This document shows positions 36,895-46,008 of a DNA stretch of 64,000 nucleotides, in pieces. Position 1 is the stretch's first letter. Every line of letters starts with the position of its first letter. The position numbers and the translations under genes were made by a program. The DNA lies in contig NZ_CP071463.1 in assembly GCF_017352095.1 (NCBI RefSeq), forward strand, positions 496,001 to 560,000, read 5' to 3'. The notes beneath the pieces were generated by a model, which was not told where the DNA came from, did not search any database, and saw nothing but the letters and a program-made list of their open reading frames with translations. This DNA is from Natrinema longum (lineage in GTDB: Archaea; Halobacteriota; Halobacteria; Halobacteriales; Natrialbaceae).

Positions 36895-37068
36895 TTACCG
36901 CCACTCCTCGAGCGAGACGGCATCTCCCTCGGTCATGGCGATCCACCCGTCGTCCCGTGCGATATCCGCGATGACGAGGTGTGGGGAGCCGTCGATCTCG
37001 TCGACCGCTGTGACGACATCAGCTGTATCGCCCGATCGGCTTCCGATCGACTCTGCTTCAGGCACCAT
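36895..37068 (-). CDS. Small DUF7556-like protein
   Basis: 57 residues from ATG 37068 (MVPEAESIGSRSGDTADVVT); the longer frame starting at 37149 reads through the AT-rich promoter region and is not used. The core TAVDEIDGSPHLVIADIARDDGWIAMTEGDAVSLEEWR matches short haloarchaeal proteins recalled as DUF7556. Function unknown. An AT-rich TATA region lies at 37080-37110 on its upstream side. Confidence 0.72.
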   Translation of the reverse strand: MVPEAESIGSRSGDTADVVTAVDEIDGSPHLVIADIARDDGWIAMTEGDAVSLEEWR

Positions 37069-37337
37069 GGACGGAGGTAGAACGATTATAACTATGAATG
37101 TATCGATATAGTACGAATCGGTGTTTGAATATCGGGCATAATGCGCCAAACTTTTGCAGTGCTGGAATTAAAACGCGCGGAAGTTAGACGCACTTGCAGA
37201 GTATCGGAGACGGACGCACGATCCCGTGGGATACGACCCACCGAATCGCACAGGACAGCGAACTTTTCGGGAGCCGTCCCTCGATCGCTTCGCTCACCCG
37301 GTCGACCCCGGTAACACGTCGACCCCTCGAGGCGGCC

Positions 37338-39527
37338 CTAGAACGGACTTCCCGAGCCGTCGTTCGTTGCCTCGTCACGGTCGCCGTTTTCACCGAGCCA
37401 TTCGAGGGCCGTCTCGACGTCGTGCGTGGGCGGCGAACACGTCCGGTCACGGCAGACGTACAGCGTCGGCTCGCCGTCCCGCGCTTCTCGCCCCGCCCAG
37501 ATCGCGGGTGCGTCTTCGAGTGCCAGTCGATCGAGCCAGCCCTCGAGCGCGTCCTCGGTCGGCGGTCGCAGCGCGAAGAGCCGATCGGGCAGATACCGCG
37601 ACGCGAACCGGTCGCGCCACTCCTCGGGGAACTCGTCGGCGGCTACGGTCACTTCGAGCGCGCCCGACGCGAGCCGGTCGGCCCCGAGACAGAGCGTCGC
37701 GTGTTCCAGTGCGCTCGCCTCGATCTCGTTTGCGTGCGTCTCGAGGACGGTCGCGGCGATCCCCTCGAAGGCCTCGTCGGCGAAGGCCTCGAGTGCGAGC
37801 AACGTTTCGACCGCCACGCCCGTCGCCGACGGCGTCGACTGATCGCCCAGTTCCTGTGGCCGGGTCACGAGCGACTCGCCGCTCTCGGGCGTGAAGTAGA
37901 GCGTTCCCCGATCCGCGTCCCAGAACTCGGCCTCGATGACGCGAGCCAACTCGAGTGCGACGGCGAGGTGATCGACCTCGCCGGTCGCCTGATAGCAGTC
38001 CAGTGCGCCCCGCGCGAGGAAGGCGTAGTCCTCGAGGTAGCCGTCGACCTTGACGTCCCCGTCTTTGTATCGCCGCGAGAGCCGCTTTTCCTCGTCGTCC
38101 CAGAGTTTCTCGCGGACGAACTCGAGGGCGTCGACGGCGGTCTCGGCGTACGCGTCCTCGCCGAGGACCAGCGCTGCGTGGGCGTACGTCGAGATCATGA
38201 GCCCGTTCCAGCCCGCGAGCACCTTCTCGTCGCGGTCGGGCCGGGGCCGCTCCTCGCGAGCCTCGAACAGCTGCTGGCGGGCCGACTCGAGTCGTTTCAG
38301 GATCTCGCTTTCCCCGAGGTCGAACTCGCCGGCGAGCTCCGAAACCCGCCTCACGCGGTTGGGTTGATTTCGCCCCTCGAAGTTCCCCGAGTCCGTAACG
38401 TCGTAGCGCTTACAGAAGAGCTCGGCGTCGGTTTCGTTCTCGAGGACGTCACGGACCTCCGCGGGCGTCCAGACGTAGAACGCACCTTCCTCGCGCTCGC
38501 CGGTCTCGGGCGATTCGCTCTGTGCGTCGAGCGTACTGAAGAAGCCGCCCTCCTCGTGGGTCAGTTCCCGGTCGACGAACTCGAGGGTCTCCGCGACGAC
38601 CGTCGCGTAGCGGTCCTCGCCGGTCAGCTGGTAGCCGGCGAGGAAGGCGCGGGGAATCTCGGCGTTGTCGTAGAGCATCTTCTCGAAGTGTGGAACCGTC
38701 CAGTCCCGATCGACGCAGTAGCGGTGGAAGCCGCCGCCGACGTGGTCGTAGAGCCCGCCCGCTGCCATCGCGTCGAGGGCTTCCTCGAGCACCTCGAGAT
38801 ACTCCTCCCGTCCGGTTCGATCGAACGCTCGGGCGAGAACGCGCAACCGCGAGGGCTGTGGGAACTTCGGGCCCCCCGAGCCGAAGCCGCCGTGCTGGCG
38901 GTCGGCACTTCGCAGGACCGCGTCCGCAGCCGTCTCGAGAACGTCGTTCGAGGGCGGTGCTGGGGATCCGCCGGCTTCTGCCCCGGCGGCCGCCGGAGTC
39001 TCCTCGAGTTGATCTCTCGCCGCGTCGGTCCACTGCTGGGCGCGGTTCTCCATTTCGCCGCGATCCTCCTCGCTCTCCCAGGAGTCGCTGATTCGCTCAC
39101 AGAGTTCGAGGAAGCCGGGCTGGCCACGCTGGCCCTCCTTCGGGAAGTAGGTCCCGACGAAGAAGGGCTTGCCCTCGGGGGTGAGCCACGCCGACAGCGG
39201 CCAGCCGCCCCGGCCGGAGACGAGTTGACAGACGGTCATGTAGATGCTGTCGATGTCCGGGCGCTCCTCGCGGTCGACCTTGATCGGGACGAAGTTCTCG
39301 TTGAGCACCTCGGCGACCGCTTCGTCTTCGAAACTCTCCTCTTCCATCACGTGACACCAGTGACACGCCGAGTAGCCGATCGAGAGGAAGATCGGCACGT
39401 CGCGTTCCTTCGCGGCCTCGAGTGCCTCCTCGTCCCAGGGCTGCCAGTTGACGGGGTTGTCCGCGTGCTGGCGCAGGTAGGGGCTCTCCTCTTCCTCGAG
39501 CCGATTCCGTGACGTCGGGGTTGTCAT
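37338..39527 (-). CDS. Thioredoxin-domain DUF255 protein (YyaL/SPATA20 family)
   Basis: 729 residues from ATG 39527 (MTTPTSRNRLEEEESPYLRQ). The N-terminal ~165 residues are the DUF255 thioredoxin-like domain: HADNPVNWQPW, the CxxC in YSACHWCHVME (Cys55, Cys58), and VDREERPDIDSIYM. The remainder is an (alpha/alpha)6 barrel like N-acylglucosamine epimerases/glycosidases (GGLYDHVGGGFHRYCVD, HFEKMLYDNAEI). The family is widespread in all domains, known in mammals as SPATA20, with no clear enzyme activity. Alternative start codons lie 5' but would add a poorly conserved segment. A long plus-strand frame covering the same bases is its shadow. Confidence 0.93.
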   Translation of the reverse strand: MTTPTSRNRLEEEESPYLRQHADNPVNWQPWDEEALEAAKERDVPIFLSIGYSACHWCHVMEEESFEDEAVAEVLNENFVPIKVDREERPDIDSIYMTVCQLVSGRGGWPLSAWLTPEGKPFFVGTYFPKEGQRGQPGFLELCERISDSWESEEDRGEMENRAQQWTDAARDQLEETPAAAGAEAGGSPAPPSNDVLETAADAVLRSADRQHGGFGSGGPKFPQPSRLRVLARAFDRTGREEYLEVLEEALDAMAAGGLYDHVGGGFHRYCVDRDWTVPHFEKMLYDNAEIPRAFLAGYQLTGEDRYATVVAETLEFVDRELTHEEGGFFSTLDAQSESPETGEREEGAFYVWTPAEVRDVLENETDAELFCKRYDVTDSGNFEGRNQPNRVRRVSELAGEFDLGESEILKRLESARQQLFEAREERPRPDRDEKVLAGWNGLMISTYAHAALVLGEDAYAETAVDALEFVREKLWDDEEKRLSRRYKDGDVKVDGYLEDYAFLARGALDCYQATGEVDHLAVALELARVIEAEFWDADRGTLYFTPESGESLVTRPQELGDQSTPSATGVAVETLLALEAFADEAFEGIAATVLETHANEIEASALEHATLCLGADRLASGALEVTVAADEFPEEWRDRFASRYLPDRLFALRPPTEDALEGWLDRLALEDAPAIWAGREARDGEPTLYVCRDRTCSPPTHDVETALEWLGENGDRDEATNDGSGSPF

Positions 39528-39906
39528 GAACGCATCTACGGGCGGCGGTTGTAAAAGACCGCTGTCCGTGCCCGTTCCGACCGCAGCGACGGTCGATCGA
39601 AGGGAACGGCCTGCTATCCGTTGACGTGCAACGCTCGTCTCCGGTCGCACACGAGGCGTAACGGGTTCTACTGGAGTTTCAGTCCGTATCTTCCCCCACC
39701 ACACGTATCTCTCAACGACCAATTTGAGGCGTTCTTCATGGTATGTCAAATATTACCATGACTGGGACGACGAATCGCAGTCGACGGAGACCAGCGATCG
39801 GATGTGTCGGTTAACTGTTTTTACGAATACGAAACGATCGTGCCACTATAAGCATATTGATATTGACATTCTTGATGCAGTGCGGAACGAACACAGAGGG
39901 GGGACA
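39528..39906. other. Upstream region of the cupredoxin gene with an inverted repeat
   Basis: No gene. CATGGTA (39737-39743) and TACCATG (39754-39760) form a perfect 7-bp inverted repeat with a 10-base AT-rich spacer. A TATA-like ACTATAAGC at 39844-39852 fits a transcription start near 39875, with GAGGGGGG at 39895-39902 as Shine-Dalgarno. The repeat lies ~100 bases upstream of the TATA box and could bind an activator. Confidence 0.5.
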
Positions 39907-40758
39907 ATGATGGCACCTGACGAAGAGAGAACCGAAGAATCGCTCGATAACCCACTGAACAAGCGGTTCGATTTCGAGCGGCGACCGCTCCTGAAACTGT
40001 TGAGTGCAGGGACCATGCTTTCGCTTGGCACCAACACGGCGATCGCCTCCGGTGACGAATCCAATGGCTCGGATGACGAAGCGACGAGTTCTCGACGGAT
40101 CGATCCCCAGTACGGCTTCGCGACGCCGGATGCCACGGCGGTCCCCGAGAACCTAGAGCCCGATCACGTAGTCGAACTCCACACGGACGAACCGGACGAC
40201 CCGAACGATCCGGACCGAACGCCTTTCTTCCACTTCGATCCAAGCGGCATCCACGTGAACGCTGGCGACGTCGTGCAGTTCACTCCCGAAAGCCCCGATC
40301 ACACGATTACGGCGTATCATCCCGGAGTGGGCTTCCAACAGCGAGTGCCTGACGGGGTGCCGCCGTTCTCGTCACCCGTTCTCAGCATCGATAGCGCATG
40401 GCTCTACGAGTTCACCGAAGCGGGTGTGTACGACTTGTACTGTGGTCCACACCACGTTCTCGGAATGAGCATGCGGATTATCGTCGGTGACCTCACGGAG
40501 GAGGACATCCCCGACTACGAGGACACCTTCGAGGGGAGTCAGGATCCGCCGCTCCTCGCCCCGTTTAGCAGAGAGTTCCTCGAGCACGAACTCAACGAGA
40601 CGAACGACGCGAACGAGGGCTGTGAGTGGTCGTGGCTAACACCACAAGAGATCCTCGACGCAGACGTACTCGACCCGGAAACGATTCAGGACCGGGGGAC
40701 AGTGCCGTTCAGGGACGTGCTCGCCGATATCGATCGCTTTGCTGATGAAACCGCGTAG
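39907..40758 (+). CDS. Secreted cupredoxin (blue copper) domain protein
   Basis: 283 residues from ATG 39907 (MMAPDEERTEE); the strong Shine-Dalgarno a few bases upstream decides this start over the long frame from 39724. Tat-like signal FERRPLLKLLSAGTMLSLGT. Residues ~120-220 are a plastocyanin-like domain: VNAGDVVQFTPESPDHTITAYHP gives the first His, and YCGPHHVLGMSMRI gives the C-x2-H-x4-M ligand loop, so a type 1 copper site is complete. The C-terminal ~70 residues (EWSWLTPQEILDADVLDP) are an added region I do not recognise. It would act outside the membrane in electron transfer. The long N-terminal linker is acidic and halophilic. Confidence 0.85.
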   Translation: MMAPDEERTEESLDNPLNKRFDFERRPLLKLLSAGTMLSLGTNTAIASGDESNGSDDEATSSRRIDPQYGFATPDATAVPENLEPDHVVELHTDEPDDPNDPDRTPFFHFDPSGIHVNAGDVVQFTPESPDHTITAYHPGVGFQQRVPDGVPPFSSPVLSIDSAWLYEFTEAGVYDLYCGPHHVLGMSMRIIVGDLTEEDIPDYEDTFEGSQDPPLLAPFSREFLEHELNETNDANEGCEWSWLTPQEILDADVLDPETIQDRGTVPFRDVLADIDRFADETA

Positions 40759-40945
40759 CACGACGACGCCGATGAAGCGGCGACTCTCCATTTCTGCTAG
40801 GACTCACCTGCCGAACGATCGTCTCGACTCCGAGGACGACGGCATGCCGGCGAGTGGCCGATACTGACCCCTCACGTCCGGTTATCGGTGGACGATTCGC
40901 GAGAGCCGTACCGAAGAACGAAAAACCGATTCCCTGACTCGAGTC

Positions 40946-43723
40946 CTACTGCAGTTCCTCGGTGAGCAGCCGCCGGAGCACGAGGTGGAGGACGCCGCCG
41001 TTCTCGACGTACTCGACCGCGGCGGGCGTGGCGACCTGTGCGGTCACGTCGAACTCCGTGGTCGAGCCGTCGTCGGCCTCCGCGGTCACGGTCAGTTCGG
41101 CGTTGGGTTCGAGCCCGTCCTCGAGCCCCTCGATGGTGAAGTGCTCGGAGCCGTCGAGGCCGAGTTCCTCCCAGCCGTCGCCATCCTGGAACTGCAGGGG
41201 CAAGACGCCCATGCCGAGCAGGTTGTCGCGGTAGATGCGCTCGTAACTCTGCCCGATCGTCGCGCGGATGCCCAGCAGATCGGTCCCCTTGGCCGCCCAG
41301 TCGCGGCTCGAGCCGGTGCCCAGTTCCTCGCCGGCCATGACGATCAGCGGCGTGTCGTCCTCGCGGTAGCGCTCGCTGGCCTCGAAGACGGTGGTCTCTT
41401 CGCCCGTCGGATGGTGAATCGTGTACCCGCCCTCGACACCGTCGAGCATCTCGTTTTCGATGCGGACGTTCGCGAACGTCCCGCGCATCATGACTTCGTG
41501 ATTCCCTCGGCGGGAGCCGTAGGTGTTGAACTCGTGGGGCTCGACGCCGCGTTCTTTCAGCCACTGGCCGGCGGGCAGGTCCTCGCTGAACTGGCCGGCC
41601 GGACTGATGTGGTCGGTCGTGACCGTATCGCCCAGCGTCAGCAGGCAGCGCGCGTCGTCGACGTTCTCGACGCCGGGCTTCTCCAGGGGGAAGTCCTGGA
41701 AGAACGGCGGCTCGCGGATGTAGGTCGACTCGGAGTCCCAGTCGTAGACCTCGCCAGTCGGGGCCTCGAGCGCGTCCCACCGTTCGTCGCCGTCGTAGAC
41801 CTGCGAGTATTTTTCCTCGAAGAGTTCGGGCGAGACGCTGCCGTGGATCGCCTCGTGGATCTCGTCGCTGTCGGGCCAGATGTCCTCGAGGAAGACCGGC
41901 TCGCCATCGTCGTCGGTGCCGATGGGCTCCTCCTCGAGGTCGATATCGATGTGTCCGGCGAGACCGTAGGCGACGACCAGCGGCGGGCTCGCGAGATAGT
42001 TCGCCTGGATCTTCGGGTGAATGCGGGCCTCGAAGTTACGGTTACCCGAGAGGACGCTCGTCGTCCAGAGGTCGTGTTCGTCGATCGCGGCCTCGATCGC
42101 GTCCGGTAGCGGCCCGGAGTTGCCGATACAGGTCGTACAGCCGTAGCCGACGACGTGGTAGCCGAGATCCTCGAGGGGCTCGAGGAGGTCGGCCTGTTTC
42201 AGATACTCGGTGACGACGCGGCTGCCCGGTGCGAGCGATGTCTTGACGTACTCGGGGACGTCCAGTCCGGCTTCGACGGCGTTTTGCGCGAGCAAGCCGG
42301 CCGCCATCATCACCGACGGGTTCGAGGTGTTCGTACAGGAGGTGATCGCGCTGACGACGATGCTGCCGTGCCCGATCTCGACCTCCGAGCCGTCCTCGAG
42401 CTCGATGGGGACGCGTTCCTCGAGTCCGAGCCCGGGTTCGACGGCCGCGGAGCCCTCCGTGCCGGCGTCCGCTTCGACGCCACCACCGTCACCGATGGCT
42501 GGTTCGCCGCCCTGACCGAGAACGCCTTCCTCTTGCAACAGGGTCGCGAAGTGCTCGTCCAAATCTCCCATCGGGATGCGAGAGTGGGGCTTCTTGTGAC
42601 CCGCGAGGCTGGGTTCGACGTCGCCGAGGTCGAACTCGACGGTCTCGGTGTACTCCGGTTCCTGCTCGCCGAACAGGCCCTGGGCCTCGAGGTACTCGTG
42701 AACGAGGTCGATGTGGTCCTCGTCGCGGCCCGTCAGCTCGAGGTAGTCGAGGGTCTTCTCGTCGACGGGGAACATGCTGATCGTCGACCCCTGTTCGGGG
42801 GCCATGTTCGAGATGGTCGCGCGGTCGGCGACGGAGAGCTCCGCGACGCCGGGGCCGAAGAACTCGACGAATTTGTCGACGACGCCCACCTGTCGGAGCT
42901 GCTCGGTGATGTGGAGGACGAGGTCGGTCGCGGTCGCACCCTCGGGGAGCTCCCCGGAGAGGCGCACGCCGACGACCTCGGGGAGGCTCATCGTGATCGG
43001 CTGGCCGAGCAACGCGGCCTCGGCCTCGATCCCGCCGACGCCCCAGCCGACGACGCCGATGCCGCCGATCATCGGCGTGTGGCTGTCCGTCCCGACGAGC
43101 GTATCGGGCAGGAGCCACTGGTCGCCGTCGTCGTCCGCACGTGCGTGGACGACCCGCCCCAGGTGCTCCAGGTTGACCTGGTGGACGATCCCCGTCCCCG
43201 GCGGGACGACGTTGAACTCGTCGAAGGCCTGCTGGGCCCACTTGATCGACCGATAGCGCTCCTCGTTGCGCTCGTACTCGAGTTCGACGTTGCGCTCGTA
43301 CGCGTCCTCGTTGCCGAAGTAATCGACCTGCACGCTGTGGTCGATCACGAGGTCACAGGGGACATCGGGTTCGACGACGGTCGGATCGACGCCTTTGCGG
43401 TCGGCCGCCGACCGCAGCGCCGCGAGGTCCACGACCGCGGGGACGCCGGTCAGATCCTGCAAAACGACGCGCGAGGGCTGGAACGGAACCTCCACGTCTG
43501 GAACCTCGGGCTGCCACGACGCCGCGTTACGGATGTCTGCGGCGTCGATGTGCTCGCCGTCCGCGTTCCGAACGACCGACTCGAGGAGCACTCGGATACT
43601 CACGGGGAGTTTCTCGAGATCGCACAGTCCTCGCTCCTCGAGGACCGTGAGATCGGCCATCTTGTACGTCTCGTTGCCGTGTTCGAACTCCCGGATCGCA
43701 TCCGAGAAGTCGTCGGGTGCCAT
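40946..43723 (-). CDS. acnA: Aconitate hydratase
   Basis: 925 residues from ATG 43723 (MAPDDFSDAIREFEHGNETY). AcnA/IRP-type order: LQDLTGVPAVVDLAALRSA, GTGIVHQVNLEHLG, LVGTDSHTPMIGGIGVVGWGVGGIEAE, Fe-S ligands Cys in AITSCTNTSNPSVM and two Cys in GYGCTTCIGNSGPL, then LSGNRNFEARIHP and the swivelling domain YGSRRGNHEVMMRGTF, GSSRDWAAKGTDLLGI. It interconverts citrate and isocitrate. A Gly/Ala/Glu-rich insert around residues 410-440 is haloarchaea-specific. Opposite-strand long frames here are shadows. Confidence 0.96.
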   Translation of the reverse strand: MAPDDFSDAIREFEHGNETYKMADLTVLEERGLCDLEKLPVSIRVLLESVVRNADGEHIDAADIRNAASWQPEVPDVEVPFQPSRVVLQDLTGVPAVVDLAALRSAADRKGVDPTVVEPDVPCDLVIDHSVQVDYFGNEDAYERNVELEYERNEERYRSIKWAQQAFDEFNVVPPGTGIVHQVNLEHLGRVVHARADDDGDQWLLPDTLVGTDSHTPMIGGIGVVGWGVGGIEAEAALLGQPITMSLPEVVGVRLSGELPEGATATDLVLHITEQLRQVGVVDKFVEFFGPGVAELSVADRATISNMAPEQGSTISMFPVDEKTLDYLELTGRDEDHIDLVHEYLEAQGLFGEQEPEYTETVEFDLGDVEPSLAGHKKPHSRIPMGDLDEHFATLLQEEGVLGQGGEPAIGDGGGVEADAGTEGSAAVEPGLGLEERVPIELEDGSEVEIGHGSIVVSAITSCTNTSNPSVMMAAGLLAQNAVEAGLDVPEYVKTSLAPGSRVVTEYLKQADLLEPLEDLGYHVVGYGCTTCIGNSGPLPDAIEAAIDEHDLWTTSVLSGNRNFEARIHPKIQANYLASPPLVVAYGLAGHIDIDLEEEPIGTDDDGEPVFLEDIWPDSDEIHEAIHGSVSPELFEEKYSQVYDGDERWDALEAPTGEVYDWDSESTYIREPPFFQDFPLEKPGVENVDDARCLLTLGDTVTTDHISPAGQFSEDLPAGQWLKERGVEPHEFNTYGSRRGNHEVMMRGTFANVRIENEMLDGVEGGYTIHHPTGEETTVFEASERYREDDTPLIVMAGEELGTGSSRDWAAKGTDLLGIRATIGQSYERIYRDNLLGMGVLPLQFQDGDGWEELGLDGSEHFTIEGLEDGLEPNAELTVTAEADDGSTTEFDVTAQVATPAAVEYVENGGVLHLVLRRLLTEELQ

Positions 43724-43912
43724 GCCTCGAGTTAGAGGCCCGTGAATTTGAATCCGTCGAGAATTGCAAGTATTCCCCACTGAACCCACCATTTGTCGGT
43801 ATGTGTTGTGGTATCAACGCTGCCACCGTGGAAAAAACGCGACCGAACGACGACTGGGGAGTCGGACTGACCGTCGCCGCAAAGTCGTCACGTCGGTTGG
43901 ATGCTCGGAGCG

Positions 43913-44494
43913 TCAGTTGCCGCCGGCACCACCATCGCTGGCGTTGCCGCCGCCACCGCCGCCGCCGTTCGCACCGGCACCATTGCCGCCGTTTTCGTCT
44001 TCGGTATCCTCTTCTTCGGTGTCCTCTTCCTCGCCGTTGCCGTTGCCGTTGCTGTTAGCGGTCGCACCGGGAGTAACCTCGATCAGGTCGATTTGGGAGT
44101 CGCGGAACTCTCCGTCTTCGCCCATCGTCCCGCTGTCTCCCGAACTGAGGCTGAGTTCTTCCGTGAACAGGAAGCCCCACGTCGGGGCGTCCACGCCCAA
44201 GTCGTAGTTGATGATGTACGCGTCCCAGTCGTCCGGATCGTCGAACACGTCGTCCGCCGACCCGGAATCCTCGAGCAGGTCTTCTTTCGTCTGTGTGTTC
44301 AGCGCCGAGACGACCTCGAAGTCCTGCCCCGGCTTGTAGTCGTCTCCGTACACGAGCACCTGCCCGTCCTCCTGGGCGGCGGCGGTTCCCGCCGTCGCGC
44401 CTGCACCGAGAGCGAGTCCCGCCGTCGCGAGCGCTCCTTTCTTCATGAACGAGCGTCTCGAGTCGTCGAATAGTCCTGTGTTGTCTTCTGTCAT
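43913..44494 (-). CDS. Secreted haloarchaeal protein with Tat signal and Gly/Asn-rich tail
   Basis: 193 residues from ATG 44494 (MTEDNTGLFDDSRRSFMKKG). A full Tat signal SRRSFMKKGALATAGLALGA with AAAQ cleavage site. The mature part (QVLVYGDDYKPGQDFEVVSA to SQIDLIEVTP) matches a family of ~150-residue exported haloarchaeal proteins, beta-rich, function unknown. The final ~48 residues are low complexity: Asn/Gly, then Glu/Asp/Thr, then Gly runs, an addition the neighbouring paralog lacks. The upstream GAAGGAGGGG (~44509-44518) is a strong Shine-Dalgarno. Confidence 0.85.
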   Translation of the reverse strand: MTEDNTGLFDDSRRSFMKKGALATAGLALGAGATAGTAAAQEDGQVLVYGDDYKPGQDFEVVSALNTQTKEDLLEDSGSADDVFDDPDDWDAYIINYDLGVDAPTWGFLFTEELSLSSGDSGTMGEDGEFRDSQIDLIEVTPGATANSNGNGNGEEEDTEEEDTEDENGGNGAGANGGGGGGGNASDGGAGGN

Positions 44495-45078
44495 GTCTCT
44501 CACTTGAGTCCCCTCCTTCGGGGGCAGACGACCCTTGACCCAATTTTCGCATAAGTCAACGCCATTGTTTCACCGTCTAAGACGAACTAATATCTCGGGA
44601 TCTGACCGCTCCGCCCCTATACACCCCCATCTCGATGTTTCAGAGAGCAACGGGACCCAGCTATCAGCAATAGTTGTTTATCGAGCGAAACGGATCTCAT
44701 CGGAGACGCTGCTGTCTGTTACCGTTACGAACCGACCGAAGTCGAGCGTCATCCATTTCGACCGCGGTGGGCCGCGGACGTCGATCTACGATTGCACCGT
44801 CGTAACCGTTCTACAAGGCGCTTTTGCGGTCGTAGCGGTGGTGCTTGGAACTGTTCATACAGCAAAACAAATGATTTCCTCGGACTGTCCCCGCAAAATC
44901 CATCACCGGGGACCGGTCACGTTCAGTGATTCTCCCCGCCTCGAACAGCTCCGGGACTGGAGTTCTCGAGCACGGATCTCCGGTACCGCGGAGTTCACGC
45001 TGCCGTGTTTGGAAAATCGGTTGCGAAGCAGGGAAACGGGCAGTCTCTGGTGACTTCTCGATCCGAATCAGTGTGGCA
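44495..45078. other. Gap between the two secreted paralogs
   Basis: Holds the promoter of the downstream paralog: on the minus strand a TGACTTATGCGAAAATTGG block (about 44540-44558), which has a close copy before the other paralog. The rest has no supported gene; the plus-strand frame 44535-45053 has no recognisable protein features. Confidence 0.45.
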
Positions 45079-45507
45079 TCACAGCCCGACTTCGACGAGG
45101 TTCAGTCGGGAGTTCCGGAAGACGCCGTCCTCGCCCATCGACTCGCTGTCGCCGACGTCGAGGTCGACTTCCTCGGTGAACAGGAGCCCCCACGTCGGGC
45201 CATCCGTGTCCATGTCGTAGTTGATGATGTACACGTCCCAGTCGTCCGGGTCGTCGAAGACGTCGTCGGCCGACCCGGAGGCCGCGATCAGGTTTACTTT
45301 CATTCCGCCCTCTACCTCCGAGACGACATCGAAATCGACATCCGGCCGGTAGTCGTCTTCGTATACGACGACCTGCTCGTCGTCCTGTGCAACAGCGGTC
45401 CCCGCCGTCGCGCTCGCGCCGAGTGCGAGTCCCGCCGCGGCGAGAGCCTCCGTTTTCGTGAACGAGTGTCTCGAGTTATCGAACCGCTCGTCGGAATCTC
45501 TAGTCAT
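45079..45507 (-). CDS. Paralog of the preceding secreted protein, with RH instead of RR in the signal
   Basis: 142 residues from ATG 45507 (MTRDSDERFDNSRHSFTKTE). Closely similar to the gene at 43913-44494: GSADDVFDDPDDWDVYIINYD and PTWGLLFTEE align nearly without gaps. The Tat motif reads SRHSFTK in place of SRRSFMK, replacing the second of the two invariant arginines, while the hydrophobic part and TAVAQ site remain. Export by the Tat route may be impaired or lost. No Gly-rich tail. A tandem duplication including the promoter is the likely origin. Function unknown. Confidence 0.82.
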   Translation of the reverse strand: MTRDSDERFDNSRHSFTKTEALAAAGLALGASATAGTAVAQDDEQVVVYEDDYRPDVDFDVVSEVEGGMKVNLIAASGSADDVFDDPDDWDVYIINYDMDTDGPTWGLLFTEEVDLDVGDSESMGEDGVFRNSRLNLVEVGL

Positions 45508-46008
45508 GTATCTCACCTGCATCCCTGGCTGTGGGATAGATGGTTCTCGAGCCAACTTTCTATAAGTGAGTCCGATCGTTTCATGGTCAACGAAGAGCTA
45601 TACTCGGAGAACGGGGAGTTGGAGGCGTGCTCTGTCGACGGTTCGGGCTCTCACTCCCTGGTAAGCGATAGCCACCCGACGGCCGGATATGACCGTCGGG
45701 ACGCTCCACCGTCGTATTGCGCTATTCAGTTCGGATATCGGGTGCTTCACCCATCAAACGGCGTATTGTGTGGAGACGAGTAGAACATAAATCCGAGGAT
45801 GATCCCGTGAGGGGCGGCTGGGGTATTCTTGTGCCGACCTGTGACGGGCTGGTGTCACTGTGTCCCGGCCTCCCCCGACGGGTCGCGGCTGGGCCGGCAC
45901 TGACCGACAGGACGCGACCCATGTCCCCAGTTCTACGGCGAATCGATCGACCACGTCGACTGGCGGAGACGACGAGCCAAACCGTCGACGGGCAGCCCCC
46001 ACGCTCGT
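45508..46008. other. Gap between the secreted paralog and dihydrofolate reductase genes
   Basis: Near 45560 a TATA-like box (CTTATAG on the minus strand) serves the secreted paralog. GGGTCGCG (45881-45888) and CGCGACCC (45914-45921) form a perfect 8-bp inverted repeat that could be a terminator for thyA-dfrA transcripts. No gene seen. Confidence 0.4.

Noticed and set aside
37194-39512. 772-residue plus-strand open frame
   Set aside because: It lies wholly antisense to the DUF255 protein; the high G/C third positions of a haloarchaeal gene keep the opposite frame open. Its product is Leu/Val/Glu/Arg-rich without any domain.
42155-43735. 526-residue plus-strand open frame
   Set aside because: Antisense shadow of aconitase; no motif, no promoter.
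45881-45921. The 8-bp inverted repeat as an RNA gene
   Set aside because: Only one short stem, no conserved loop, no promoter; mentioned as a possible terminator.
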